Assembly (NCBI RefSeq): GCF_001905595.1
Contig: NZ_LIXI01000002.1
Location: forward strand, 744,001 to 808,000
Direction: 5' to 3'
DNA: 64,000 nt
DNA from: Streptomyces sp. CB00316
GTDB lineage: Bacteria > Actinomycetota > Actinomycetes > Streptomycetales > Streptomycetaceae
Shown here: positions 15,689 through 24,275 of the stretch, in pieces
How positions within the stretch are numbered: position 1 is the stretch's first letter
Layout of the letters: each line of letters begins with the position of its first letter
Program-made: the position numbers and the translations under genes
The notes under the pieces: model-generated
The model's input: only the letters and a program-made list of their open reading frames with translations
Database searches by the model: none
Told to the model about the DNA's origin: nothing

Positions 15689-16291
15689 ATGGGGTCGCAG
15701 GGGCACGGCCAGGTGCAGCGGTGGCAGGACCGGTGGTGGGCGGTGGGGTTGCTGGTGCTGGTGGTGTGGGTCGGCATCCGGCTGGCCTTCGACGGATGGT
15801 CGGGATGGCCCGGCATTCTGGTCGGCGGGCTCGTCTACGCCGGGTTCATGACGTGGTACGTGATGCGGCGCCGACGCCGTGACGCCCGGGCGGTGGGGAC
15901 CGATGCCGCGCGGGTGCCGGAGCTGGAGCGGCGTATCGCGAAGAACGGCGAGCTGCCCGAGGATCCGGCCGAGCAGGTTGCCATCATCCGGCTGATCCGG
16001 CGCCGGGAGGAGAAGCTGCGGCGCAATCGGTGGTGGGCCTTCCCGCTGCTGGCGCTGATCTTCTTCGGGATCCCGGCTCTCTGGTTCGCCGCCGGGAACG
16101 AGGCTGCGGGCCTGTGGGGGCTGGCGTTCGGTGCGGCGTTCCTGGGGTGGATGGTCTGGTTCAACCGGCGCTTCGTCCGCCGGATGGCCGGGATGCGGCA
16201 GCGCATCGAGGGTGTCGGCGGTGGCCTGGTGGCAGGCCCGGTCACCGGTTCGGCCGGTGGTGCGGAGGGGTTCGCTCACGGGGCCCGTTAG
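15689..16291 (+). CDS. integral membrane protein, four predicted TM helices
   Basis: A 200-residue protein not recognised as a named family. Two hydrophobic helices near residues 17-34 and 41-58 (WWAVGLLVLVVWVGIRLAF, WPGILVGGLVYAGFMTWYV), a charged cytosolic loop with RRRRRDAR and REEKLRRNR (about 60-110), then two more helices (about 113-131 and 138-156). The C-terminal tail is Gly/Ala-rich. The ATG at 15689 gives a short hydrophilic N-terminus. The next gene starts 13 bases downstream, so co-transcription is likely. Function unknown. Confidence 0.7.
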   Translation: MGSQGHGQVQRWQDRWWAVGLLVLVVWVGIRLAFDGWSGWPGILVGGLVYAGFMTWYVMRRRRRDARAVGTDAARVPELERRIAKNGELPEDPAEQVAIIRLIRRREEKLRRNRWWAFPLLALIFFGIPALWFAAGNEAAGLWGLAFGAAFLGWMVWFNRRFVRRMAGMRQRIEGVGGGLVAGPVTGSAGGAEGFAHGAR

Positions 16292-16304
16292 CCTTCGCGG
16301 AGGC

Positions 16305-17258
16305 ATGAGGGCGGCGTCGTCGGGGCGTGGTGGAGAGAGTGGAGTCCGGGTGGCCTTCGGGTGGCGGTGTACCGGGGTCGCGTGGCCGGGGGACGAGCCG
16401 CGGCTGGGGTGGAGCAAGGGCGCCGAGCGCCGGGTGAGCACGCTCGCGTACGGGGCCGGGCTCGGGTTCCGCGCGGTGGGGGAGCGGCACTGTGTGGGGG
16501 CCCGGGGGAACGTGTGCCCACTGGGGGCCGTGGTGTCCGTGCGCAGTACCGGTGCCCGGTGCCCGGAGTGTGCGCGGCTGGACCGGGCCCACTCGGTGGC
16601 CGCCGACACGTTGCTGGACGACCCGCGGACGTACCGCGTCTACCTCGCCTGGTTCGGGCCCGGCCTGGTCAAGGTGGGGATCACCCGGGAGGAGCGGGGT
16701 GCCGCGCGGCTTCGGGAGCAGGGGGCCGTGGTCTTCAGCTGGCTGGGGCGCGGGCCCCTGATGGCCGCCCGGCGGACCGAGGAGGTGCTGCGCGCCGCCC
16801 TCGGGGTGCCGGACCGGATCCCGTACGCCAGGAAGCGGGCCGTACGCGGACAACTGGCCGGAGAGCAGCAGCGGTTGGCCGAGGTGGTGGAGTTGTACGG
16901 GCGGGCTGCCGAGCTCGAAGGGCGTGGGTGGCCCGAGTCGTTGGAGCGGCTTCCTCTCGACCTGGTCGATCACGGCGGGATCTTCGGGCTGGACCGTGCT
17001 CCCCGCGCCACGCGGTCGGTGCGTGAGCTGGTCGACGGGGGCGTGGTCGCGGGGCAGTTGGTGGCTGCCGCCGGCCCCGATCTTCATCTGGCCGTGGCCG
17101 GGGGCGGAGGCGGGGGCGGAGGGGGTGACGTGGTCGTGCTGGATACGCGGCTCATCACCGGGTGGGAGCTTGCCGCCGTGGATCCTGCCGCAGCGAACGA
17201 CGTACGTGTCCCCCTCATCGACATCGGGGGCGGCGGCGTGCAGGGTGGGTTGTTCTGA
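16305..17258 (+). CDS. DUF2797 domain protein
   Basis: A 317-residue protein. GGAGG lies just upstream of the ATG at 16305. The N-terminal part has a zinc-ribbon-like set of cysteines (CVGARGNVCPLGAVV and CPEC, about residues 64-90) followed by RVYLAWFGPGLVKVGITREERG, the core of DUF2797 proteins. A run of about ten glycines interrupts the region near residue 266-276, a low-complexity insertion. No function is established for the family. It sits between a membrane-protein gene and an amidohydrolase gene on the same strand. Confidence 0.75.
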   Translation: MRAASSGRGGESGVRVAFGWRCTGVAWPGDEPRLGWSKGAERRVSTLAYGAGLGFRAVGERHCVGARGNVCPLGAVVSVRSTGARCPECARLDRAHSVAADTLLDDPRTYRVYLAWFGPGLVKVGITREERGAARLREQGAVVFSWLGRGPLMAARRTEEVLRAALGVPDRIPYARKRAVRGQLAGEQQRLAEVVELYGRAAELEGRGWPESLERLPLDLVDHGGIFGLDRAPRATRSVRELVDGGVVAGQLVAAAGPDLHLAVAGGGGGGGGGDVVVLDTRLITGWELAAVDPAAANDVRVPLIDIGGGGVQGGLF

Positions 17259-17284
17259 CCTTGCCCGATGAGGAGTTGTTGTCC

Positions 17285-18166
17285 GTGGAGGCCGAGAGCC
17301 ATGACGTCGTGCGGTTCTGGGAGCGGCTCGGGCTGCCCGGGATCATCGACGTGCACACCCACTTCATGCCCGAGCAGGTCCTGCGCAAGGTGTGGGCCTA
17401 CTTCGACTCCGCCGGGCCGCTCACCGGGCTGGAGTGGCCGATCACCTATCGGTACGAGGAAGAGCAACGGCTCTCTCTCATAAAATCGTTCGGGGTGCTC
17501 CGCTTCACCTCCATGCTCTACCCGCACAAGCCCGGCATGGCCCGCTGGCTCAACGACTGGGCCGTCGGCTTCGCCGCCCGGGTGCCCGACTGCCTGCACA
17601 CCGCGACCCTCTTCCCGGAGGAGGGCGTGGAGTTGTACGTGAAGGAGGCCGTCGAGAACGGGGCGCGGGTCTTCAAGTCGCACCTCCAGGTCGGGGACTA
17701 TGACGCCAATGACCCGTTGCTGGACGGGGCTTGGGGGCTCCTCACGGAGGCCGGGGTGCCGGTGGTCATGCACTGCGGGTCCGGGCCGGCGCCGGGGAGG
17801 TTCACCGGGCCCGAGCCGATCGGGCGGCTCCTCGCGCGCCACCCCCGGCTGCGGCTGATCGTCGCGCACATGGGGATGCCGGAGTACGCGGAGTTCCTGG
17901 CGCTGGCGGCCGCGTACCCCGGGGTGCGGCTCGATACGACGATGGCGTTCACGGATTTCAGCGAGGGGTTCACGCCGTTCCCGGCCGGCCAGAGGGGGCG
18001 GCTGGCCGACCTCGGGGACCGGATCCTGCTGGGGACGGACTTCCCGAACATCCCGTACCCGTACGTCCATCAGTTGGAGGCGTTGGAGCGACTGGGGCTG
18101 GGGGATGAGTGGCTGCGGGCTGTCTATTACCGGAACGCGGAGGCGCTGTTCGGGGTCCCCGCATAG
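17285..18166 (+). CDS. amidohydrolase-family metal-dependent hydrolase
   Basis: About 293 residues. Metal-binding motifs of the amidohydrolase-2 (ACMSD-like) superfamily are visible: DVHTHF near residue 21, a probable ligand in VMHCGSG near 162, AHMGMP near 198 and the catalytic Asp in LGTDFPNIPYPY near 250. The GTG at 17285 follows GAGGAG at 9-base spacing; a TTG at 17261 with a weaker ribosome binding site would add eight residues. Reaction unknown: members hydrolyse or decarboxylate small cyclic or aromatic substrates. The gene begins 26 bases after the DUF2797 gene. Confidence 0.78.
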   Translation: MEAESHDVVRFWERLGLPGIIDVHTHFMPEQVLRKVWAYFDSAGPLTGLEWPITYRYEEEQRLSLIKSFGVLRFTSMLYPHKPGMARWLNDWAVGFAARVPDCLHTATLFPEEGVELYVKEAVENGARVFKSHLQVGDYDANDPLLDGAWGLLTEAGVPVVMHCGSGPAPGRFTGPEPIGRLLARHPRLRLIVAHMGMPEYAEFLALAAAYPGVRLDTTMAFTDFSEGFTPFPAGQRGRLADLGDRILLGTDFPNIPYPYVHQLEALERLGLGDEWLRAVYYRNAEALFGVPA

Positions 18167-18214
18167 AAGGGCGCCCGCTTTCTCAGGCAATTCACAGAAA
18201 CGGGTCAGGCTTCT

Positions 18215-18236
18215 CTCACGGGCGCCTCACAGGCTG
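18215..18236 (+). promoter_or_regulatory. direct repeats, candidate response-regulator binding site
   Basis: CTCACGGGCGC and CTCACAGGCTG are adjacent 11-bp head-to-tail repeats ending 7 bases before the ATG of the response-regulator gene. Eleven-bp spacing is normal for OmpR/PhoB-type dimers, so autoregulation is plausible, but the site is unusually close to the start codon. Confidence 0.35.
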
Positions 18237-18242
18237 GTGCCC

Positions 18243-18986
18243 ATGACGACGACCGCGCCCCAGGGGCGTACCGAACTGCTCAGGCCGGACCGTACGCCCG
18301 TGCGCGTGCTGGTCGTGGACGACGAGGCTCCGCTCGCCGAGCTGCTCTCGATGGCCCTGCGGTACGAGGGCTGGGAGGTGCGCAGCGCCGCCGACGGGGC
18401 CGGGGCCGTGCGTGCGGCCCGTGACTTCCGTCCGGACGCGGTGGTCCTGGACGTGATGCTCCCGGACATGGACGGGCTCGCCGTGCTGGGCCGGCTCCGG
18501 CGCGACCACTCCGACGTGCCCGTCCTCTTCCTGACCGCCCGGGACGCCGTGGAGGACCGGATCGCCGGGCTCACGGCGGGAGGCGACGACTACGTGACCA
18601 AGCCGTTCAGCCTGGAGGAGGTCGTGGCCCGGCTGCGCGGGCTGATCCGCCGCTCCGGTACGGCGCTCGCGGCCGAGCGGAGCCAGTCGACGCTGACCGT
18701 CGGGGACCTGGTGCTGGACGAGGACAGCCACGAGGTGAGCCGGGGTGGGGACGCGGTCCACCTGACCGCGACGGAGTTCGAGTTGCTGCGGTTCCTGATG
18801 CGCAACCCGCGCCGGGTGCTCAGCAAGGCGCAGATCCTGGACCGGGTCTGGAACTACGACTTCGGCGGTCAGGCCAACGTCGTCGAGCTCTACATCTCCT
18901 ACCTCCGCAAGAAGATCGACGCAGGACGGACGCCGATGATCCACACCCGGCGCGGGGCGGGGTATCTGATCAAGCCCGGTGAATAG
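18243..18986 (+). CDS. OmpR/PhoB-family response regulator
   Basis: A 247-residue two-component regulator. The receiver spans about residues 20-135 with acidic pair VVDDE, phospho-acceptor Asp in VVLDVMLPDMDGL (about 71), Thr in LFLTARDA and Lys in YVTKPFS. The C-terminal winged helix (about 150-245) has LTATEFELLRFLMRNPRRVLSK and the wing RTPMIHTRRGAGYLIKPGE. The ATG at 18243 is chosen because earlier frames run back through the upstream gene. Its kinase gene overlaps its end by eight bases. Target genes may include the downstream glycosyltransferases (inference from position). Confidence 0.92.
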   Translation: MTTTAPQGRTELLRPDRTPVRVLVVDDEAPLAELLSMALRYEGWEVRSAADGAGAVRAARDFRPDAVVLDVMLPDMDGLAVLGRLRRDHSDVPVLFLTARDAVEDRIAGLTAGGDDYVTKPFSLEEVVARLRGLIRRSGTALAAERSQSTLTVGDLVLDEDSHEVSRGGDAVHLTATEFELLRFLMRNPRRVLSKAQILDRVWNYDFGGQANVVELYISYLRKKIDAGRTPMIHTRRGAGYLIKPGE

Positions 18987-20640
18987 CCTGGTGAACAGCC
19001 CTGTGAACAGGCGCCTCGCGATGAGGGCGCTGCTGCGGCGGCCCTGGACCCTGCGGACCCGGCTCGTCGTGTCCGCCGTCTCCCTGATCGCCGTCGTCGC
19101 GGCCGTCATCGGGTCCGTGACCGCCATCGCCTTCCACAGCTACATGTACGGCAAGCTCGACGACCAGCTCCACTCCATCGCCGTACGCGCGGAGCGGCCG
19201 CCCGGCCCCGGGCCGCTGCCCGCGGCCCTGCTGAACGCCGGTCCGCTCGGCTTCGTCGGCGGGGGCGGGCAGCCGCTCGGCACGTTCGGGGCCCTCGTCG
19301 ACGACGACGGGGGCATCACCGCGTCGAAGGTCGTCGAGGACAGCGGGCTGCGCTCCCAGGAGAGCGCGAAGCCTCTGACGGAGGCCCAGCAACGGGCGCT
19401 GGAAGCCGGCGCTCCGACCACCGGCGCTCAGGCGGCCGGGGCTCAGGAGACCGGCGGGAGCACCCGGAGCGTCGATCTGCCGGGGCTCGGCGGCTACCGC
19501 GTGGAGGCCGCCACGACCACCGAGGGCCGGACCGTCCTCGTCGGCATCCCCACCGCCGAGGTGAGCGGCGCGCTCACCACCCTGATCGTCGTCGAGGTCT
19601 GCGTCACCGCCGCCGGGCTCATCGCCGCCTCCCTCGCGGGCACCGTCCTCGTCGGCGTCGCCCTGCGCCCGCTGCGCAGGGTCGCCGCCACCGCCACCCG
19701 GGTCGCCGAACTCCCGCTGCACAGCGGCGAGGTGGCGCTCCTCGAACGGGTCCCGGACGCCGAGGCCGATCCCCGTACCGAGGTCGGGCAGGTCGGCGCG
19801 GCGCTCAACCGGATGCTGGGACACGTCGGTTCGGCGCTGGTGGTCCGGCAGGAGAGCGAGACGCGGGTACGGCAGTTCGTCGCCGACGCCAGCCATGAGC
19901 TGCGTACCCCGCTGGCCTCGATCCGCGGGTACGCCGAGCTGACCCGGCGCGCGACGGGGCGGGACGCGTCGGCGTCCGATCCCGTCACGCGGCACGCGCT
20001 CGGGCGGATCGAGTCGGAGGCGGACCGGATGACGGGTCTGGTGGAGGATCTGCTGCTGCTGGCCCGGCTCGATGCCGGACGCCCGCTCTCGTACGAGAGC
20101 ACCGATCTGCTGCCGTCGGTCGTGGACGCGGTCAGCGATGCCCGGGCGGCGGACGCCGCCGCCACCGAGGCCGACGCCCTCCACCACTGGCGGCTGGAGC
20201 TGCCCGGTGAACCCGTGACCGTGCGCGCCGATCCCGCCCGGCTCCAGCAGGTGCTCGTCAACCTGCTGGCCAACGCCCGCACCCACACCCCGCCGGGGAC
20301 GACCGTGACGGTCTCCGTACGGCCCTCCGTACGCGCCGGTCAGCCGGTCACGCTGGAAGTGCGGGACGACGGGCCGGGCATCCCCGCCGAGCTGCTGCCG
20401 CACGTCTTCGAGCGGTTCGCGCGCGGGGACGCCTCGCGTACCCGTGGGGCCGTCGGCGAAAGAGCCACCGGCTCCACCGGCCTCGGCCTCGCCATCGTGC
20501 AGGCCGTCGTCTCCGCACACGGTGGCCGTGTACGGGTGGAGTCCGTGCCGGGCCGGACGGTCTTCGCGGTCGAGCTGCCCGTGGAAGCCGGTCCGTACGC
20601 GCACTCACAGGTCGGGGACAGGCTCACCACACCGGTGTGA
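18979..20640 (+). CDS. two-component sensor histidine kinase
   Basis: A 553-residue membrane kinase. Two TM helices (about 31-53 and 206-227) bracket an extracytoplasmic domain of about 150 residues containing Ala/Gly-rich sequence. A HAMP segment follows, then the H-box FVADASHELRTPLASIRGYAE (His near 311), N-box LQQVLVNLLANARTHTPPG, G1 VRDDGPGIPAEL and G2 GSTGLGLAIVQAVVSAHGG. All catalytic elements are intact, in contrast to the pseudokinase at 7-11 kb. It overlaps the regulator gene, so the pair is cotranscribed and co-translated. Confidence 0.93.
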   Translation: MNSLVNSPVNRRLAMRALLRRPWTLRTRLVVSAVSLIAVVAAVIGSVTAIAFHSYMYGKLDDQLHSIAVRAERPPGPGPLPAALLNAGPLGFVGGGGQPLGTFGALVDDDGGITASKVVEDSGLRSQESAKPLTEAQQRALEAGAPTTGAQAAGAQETGGSTRSVDLPGLGGYRVEAATTTEGRTVLVGIPTAEVSGALTTLIVVEVCVTAAGLIAASLAGTVLVGVALRPLRRVAATATRVAELPLHSGEVALLERVPDAEADPRTEVGQVGAALNRMLGHVGSALVVRQESETRVRQFVADASHELRTPLASIRGYAELTRRATGRDASASDPVTRHALGRIESEADRMTGLVEDLLLLARLDAGRPLSYESTDLLPSVVDAVSDARAADAAATEADALHHWRLELPGEPVTVRADPARLQQVLVNLLANARTHTPPGTTVTVSVRPSVRAGQPVTLEVRDDGPGIPAELLPHVFERFARGDASRTRGAVGERATGSTGLGLAIVQAVVSAHGGRVRVESVPGRTVFAVELPVEAGPYAHSQVGDRLTTPV

Positions 20641-20666
20641 CAGCGCGGTTGGCGAACGTCGGAGCC

Positions 20667-22001
20667 ATGACCACCACCGACAGCCTCCGGAGCGGCCCCG
20701 GCGCCGACGGCCGCAGCAGCGGGAACCGCGGGGACAGCGGCGGCGGCCGCCTGCCGGTCAGGGAGCACCTCCCCGCCGGCCCGGCCGCCGCCCCCTCCGC
20801 CGTCCCCGTCCTCGACGTCGTCGTCCCCGTCTACAACGAGGAGAAGGACCTCCGCCCCTGCGTCCTGCGCCTCCACGACCACCTGTCGCGCACCTTCCCG
20901 TACGCCTTCCGCGTCACCGTCGCCGACAACGCCAGCACCGACGCCACGCCCGCCGTCGCGGCGGCGCTCGCGGCCGAGCTGCGGGGTGTTCGGTACGTAC
21001 GGCTGGAGGAGAAGGGGCGCGGGCGGGCGCTGCGTACGGTGTGGTCGGACTCCGACGCCCCGGTCCTCGCCTACATGGACGTCGACCTCTCCACCGACCT
21101 GAACGCCCTGCTCCCCCTGGTCGCCCCGCTGATCTCCGGCCACTCCGACCTGGCCATCGGCTCGCGGCTCGCCCGGAGTGCGCGGGTGGTGCGCGGGTCG
21201 AAGCGGGAGTTCATCTCGCGCGCCTACAACCTCATCCTGCGCTCCTCCCTCGCCGCCGGATTCAGCGACGCCCAGTGCGGATTCAAGGCGATCCGGAGCG
21301 AGGTGGCCGAGCGGCTGCTGCCGATGGTGGAGGACAGCGGCTGGTTCTTCGACACCGAGCTGCTGGTTCTCGCCGAACGGGCCGGGCTGCGCATCCACGA
21401 GGTGCCCGTCGACTGGATCGACGACCCCGACTCGACCGTCCACATCGTGCGGACGGCCACCGAGGACCTGAAAGGGGTGTGGCGGGTGGGGCGCGCGCTC
21501 GCCGTGGGCGCGCTGCCGCTGGACCGGCTGGCCCGGCCCTTCGGCGACGACCCGCGCGACCGGGCGCTGACCGGGGTGCCGCGCGGGCTGGCCCGCCAAC
21601 TCGTCGGGTTCTGCGTGGTCGGGGCCCTGTCCACCCTGTTCTACCTGGCCCTCTACTCCCTCTTCCGGCTCGGCGTCGGCCCGCAGCTCGCCAACGGCGG
21701 CGCGCTCCTCGTCTCCGCCGTCGCCAACACCGCCGCCAACCGGAGGCTCACCTTCGGCGTACGCGGCCGAGGCGGAGCCGTACGCCATCAGGCCCAGGGC
21801 CTCGTCGTGTTCGCGATCGGCCTCGCCCTGACCAGCGGCTCCCTCGCGGCGCTCGGCGCGGCCACCGGCTCGCCGTCGCACGGCACCGAGCTGGCCGTCC
21901 TGATCACCGCCAACCTAGCGGCCACCGTGCTGCGCTTCCTGCTCCTGCGCGCCTGGGTCTTCCCGGCCCGCGCCTGCCCTGACCCCGAGGACGTCCGATG
22001 A
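20667..22001 (+). CDS. GT2 glycosyltransferase fused to a GtrA-like membrane domain
   Basis: About 444 residues. After a Gly/Ser/Pro-rich leader the GT2 domain (about 45-280) has LDVVVPVYNEEKDL and the metal-binding DVDLS; it resembles dolichyl/polyprenyl-phosphate sugar synthases. The last ~130 residues form a GtrA-like domain with about four TM helices (LVGFCVVGALSTLFYLALY onward), which is thought to flip the lipid-linked sugar. ATG 20667 follows GGAG at 4-base spacing; a GTG at 20637 overlapping the kinase stop is an alternative. The stop overlaps the next gene's ATG, whose product would use the lipid-linked sugar. Confidence 0.83.
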   Translation: MTTTDSLRSGPGADGRSSGNRGDSGGGRLPVREHLPAGPAAAPSAVPVLDVVVPVYNEEKDLRPCVLRLHDHLSRTFPYAFRVTVADNASTDATPAVAAALAAELRGVRYVRLEEKGRGRALRTVWSDSDAPVLAYMDVDLSTDLNALLPLVAPLISGHSDLAIGSRLARSARVVRGSKREFISRAYNLILRSSLAAGFSDAQCGFKAIRSEVAERLLPMVEDSGWFFDTELLVLAERAGLRIHEVPVDWIDDPDSTVHIVRTATEDLKGVWRVGRALAVGALPLDRLARPFGDDPRDRALTGVPRGLARQLVGFCVVGALSTLFYLALYSLFRLGVGPQLANGGALLVSAVANTAANRRLTFGVRGRGGAVRHQAQGLVVFAIGLALTSGSLAALGAATGSPSHGTELAVLITANLAATVLRFLLLRAWVFPARACPDPEDVR

Positions 22002-24085
22002 CCACGACCGCCGTCGCACCCCCGATCCCGGTGCCCGCGCCGCCCGAACGCGCCGGCGGCCCCCGCTGGGCACGACCCGCGCTGTACGGGCTCCTCCTGG
22101 CCGTCGGCCTCGCGTACTTCTACAACCTCAGCGCCTCCGGTTACGCCAACTCCTTCTACTCCGCCGCCGTACAGGCGGGCAGCCAGAGCTGGAAGGCGCT
22201 CTTCTTCGGCTCGCTGGACTCCGCCAACGCCATCACCGTCGACAAGCCCCCGGCCGCCCTCTGGCCGATGGCCCTGTCGGTACGGCTCTTCGGGCTCACC
22301 TCCTGGGCGATCCTGGCCCCGCAGGTCCTGATGGGCGTGGCCACGGCGGCCGTGCTCAACACCGCCGTACGCCGTCGCTTCGGGCCGGTCGCCGGGCTGA
22401 TCGCGGTCGGCGTGTTCGCGCTGACGCCGGTCGCCGCGCTGATGTTCCGCTTCAACAACCCGGACGCGCTGCTCGCCCTGCTGATGACCGTCACCGTGTG
22501 GTGCGTGCTGCGGGCGCTGGAGCAGGGGCGGACGACGTGGCTGCTGTGGGCGGGGGCGGCGGTGGGGCTCGCGTTCCTGACGAAGACCCTCCAGGCGTTC
22601 CTGATCCTGCCGCCGCTTGCCGTGCTGTACGCGGTGTGCGCCCCCGTTCCCGTACGGAGGCGGCTCGGCCAACTCGCCCTCTCCGCACTGACGATGGTCG
22701 TCGCCGGTGGTTGGTGGGTGGCGATCGTGGAGCTGATGCCCGCGTCGTCGCGGCCGTACGTCGGCGGCTCGCAGAACAACTCGTTCCTGGAGCTGACCTT
22801 CGGCTACAACGGGCTCGGTCGGCTGAACGGCGAGGAGACCGGGAGCGTCGGTGGCGGTGGCCGCGGTGGCGGTGGCTGGGGCGAGACCGGGGTCGGGCGG
22901 ATGTTCAACTCCGAGGTCGGTGGCCAGATCGCCTGGCTGCTGCCCGCCGCGCTGATCCTGCTCGTGGCCGGTCTCTGGCTGACCCGTAAGGCCGGACGGA
23001 CCGATTCCGCACGGGCCGCGTTCCTGGCGTGGGGCGGGGCGCTGGTCATGACGGCTGCGGTGTTCAGCTTCATGGCGGGGATCTTCCACCAGTACTACAC
23101 GGTGGCCCTCGCCCCCTACATCGCGGCGCTCGTCGCCATGGGGGTGGCGGTGCTGTGGGAGGAGCGGGCTGCCTGGTGGCCGAGGGCGGTGCTCGCGGGG
23201 ACCGTCGCTACGACGGTGATCTGGGCGTACGTCCTGTTGGGCCGCACCCCGGAGTACCTGCCGTGGCTGCGGTGGACGGTCCTCGTGGGCGGGCTGGTGG
23301 GTGCGGCCGGACTGCTGGTCGCGGGGCGGTTCGGCGGGCGGGGGCTGGTCCTCGCGGTGGTGGGGCTGAGCTTCGCGGCGTCGCTCGCGGGGCCGGCGGC
23401 GTACACCCTCAACACCCTGAACTCCGGCCACCAGGGGTCGATCGTGACCGCCGGGCCGTCGGGCGGGGGCGGTATGGGCGGACCTGGGGGTGGTGGCCGG
23501 GGCGGTCCAGGGGGCCCTGGTGGCGGTGACGACGGTGGGCAGCGCGGGGGGACGCAGCCCCCGGGCGGGCAGGCCCCCGGTCAAGGGCAGGCCCAGGGTG
23601 GTCAGCCGAACAACGTGCCCGGAGGAATGCCCACCATGCCTGGCGGAGTGACCCGCGAAGGCACCGGCACGGGCTTCGGCGAGGCTATGAGGGGCGGCGG
23701 AGGCGGCGGTATGGGCGGGCTGCTCAACGGCACGTCCGTCTCCGCCGAGGCGAAGGCGCTCCTGGAGAAGGACGCGGACGCCTACACCTGGACCGCGGCG
23801 GCCGTCGGCGCGCAGAACGCGGCCGGCTACCAGCTCGCCGCCGGGGACCCGGTGATGGCCATCGGCGGGTTCAACGGCAGCGACCCGTCCCCGACGCTCG
23901 CCCAGTTCAAGAAGTACGTGGCGGAAGGGAAGATCCACTACTTCGTCTCGGGCGGAACGGGCGGCGGAGGCATGGGCGGCGGCAACCAGACCTCGTCCCA
24001 GATCTCCTCCTGGGTGACGGAGAACTTCACCGAGGTCACCGTCGGCAGTGCCACCTTCCACGACCTGACGCAGCCGGTCGGCTGA
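21998..24085 (+). CDS. ArnT/PMT-like glycosyltransferase (GT39/GT83 type)
   Basis: A 695-residue polytopic membrane protein with about eleven hydrophobic helices up to residue 475. The first extracytoplasmic loop contains SITVDKPPA-like sequence (DSANAITVDKPPAALW, about 75-90), the conserved Asp/Lys region of lipid-linked sugar transferases such as ArnT and protein mannosyltransferases. Residues about 485-575 are a Gly/Pro/Gln low-complexity stretch. A soluble C-terminal domain follows with FNGSDPSPTLAQFKKYVAEGKIHYFV. It probably transfers sugar from the lipid carrier made by the upstream GT2-GtrA protein to an envelope acceptor (inference from coupling and family). Confidence 0.82.
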   Translation: MTTTAVAPPIPVPAPPERAGGPRWARPALYGLLLAVGLAYFYNLSASGYANSFYSAAVQAGSQSWKALFFGSLDSANAITVDKPPAALWPMALSVRLFGLTSWAILAPQVLMGVATAAVLNTAVRRRFGPVAGLIAVGVFALTPVAALMFRFNNPDALLALLMTVTVWCVLRALEQGRTTWLLWAGAAVGLAFLTKTLQAFLILPPLAVLYAVCAPVPVRRRLGQLALSALTMVVAGGWWVAIVELMPASSRPYVGGSQNNSFLELTFGYNGLGRLNGEETGSVGGGGRGGGGWGETGVGRMFNSEVGGQIAWLLPAALILLVAGLWLTRKAGRTDSARAAFLAWGGALVMTAAVFSFMAGIFHQYYTVALAPYIAALVAMGVAVLWEERAAWWPRAVLAGTVATTVIWAYVLLGRTPEYLPWLRWTVLVGGLVGAAGLLVAGRFGGRGLVLAVVGLSFAASLAGPAAYTLNTLNSGHQGSIVTAGPSGGGGMGGPGGGGRGGPGGPGGGDDGGQRGGTQPPGGQAPGQGQAQGGQPNNVPGGMPTMPGGVTREGTGTGFGEAMRGGGGGGMGGLLNGTSVSAEAKALLEKDADAYTWTAAAVGAQNAAGYQLAAGDPVMAIGGFNGSDPSPTLAQFKKYVAEGKIHYFVSGGTGGGGMGGGNQTSSQISSWVTENFTEVTVGSATFHDLTQPVG

Positions 24086-24104
24086 CGGCGGAGGGCGTAC
24101 GCGG

Positions 24105-24275
24105 TCGGGTGGTCGGGACCGGTTCGGAACCCGGCCGCGTACGTCCGGAAGTCCCGCATCACCTGGGGTGCGACCGGTCCGGCCGGCTCCACCTGGGTGA
24201 GCAGGACGGCGACCGTCCCCGTGGACGGGATGACGTGGGCGGTGGTGCCGGAGCCGCCCTCGCCGCACCGGCGCC
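24105..24275 (-). pseudogene. remnant of a serine hydrolase (beta-lactamase family) C-terminus
   Basis: The minus strand encodes GEGGSGTTAHVIPSTGTVAVLLTQ, then VAPQVMRDFRTYAA, matching the C-terminal end of streptomycete beta-lactamase-fold serine hydrolases (GGSGT is the KTG-equivalent region). The catalytic SxxK and YxN parts are absent and there is no start or family-like stop. It is squeezed between the glycosyltransferase stop and the nuclease gene stop, so it is a deletion relic. Confidence 0.55.
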
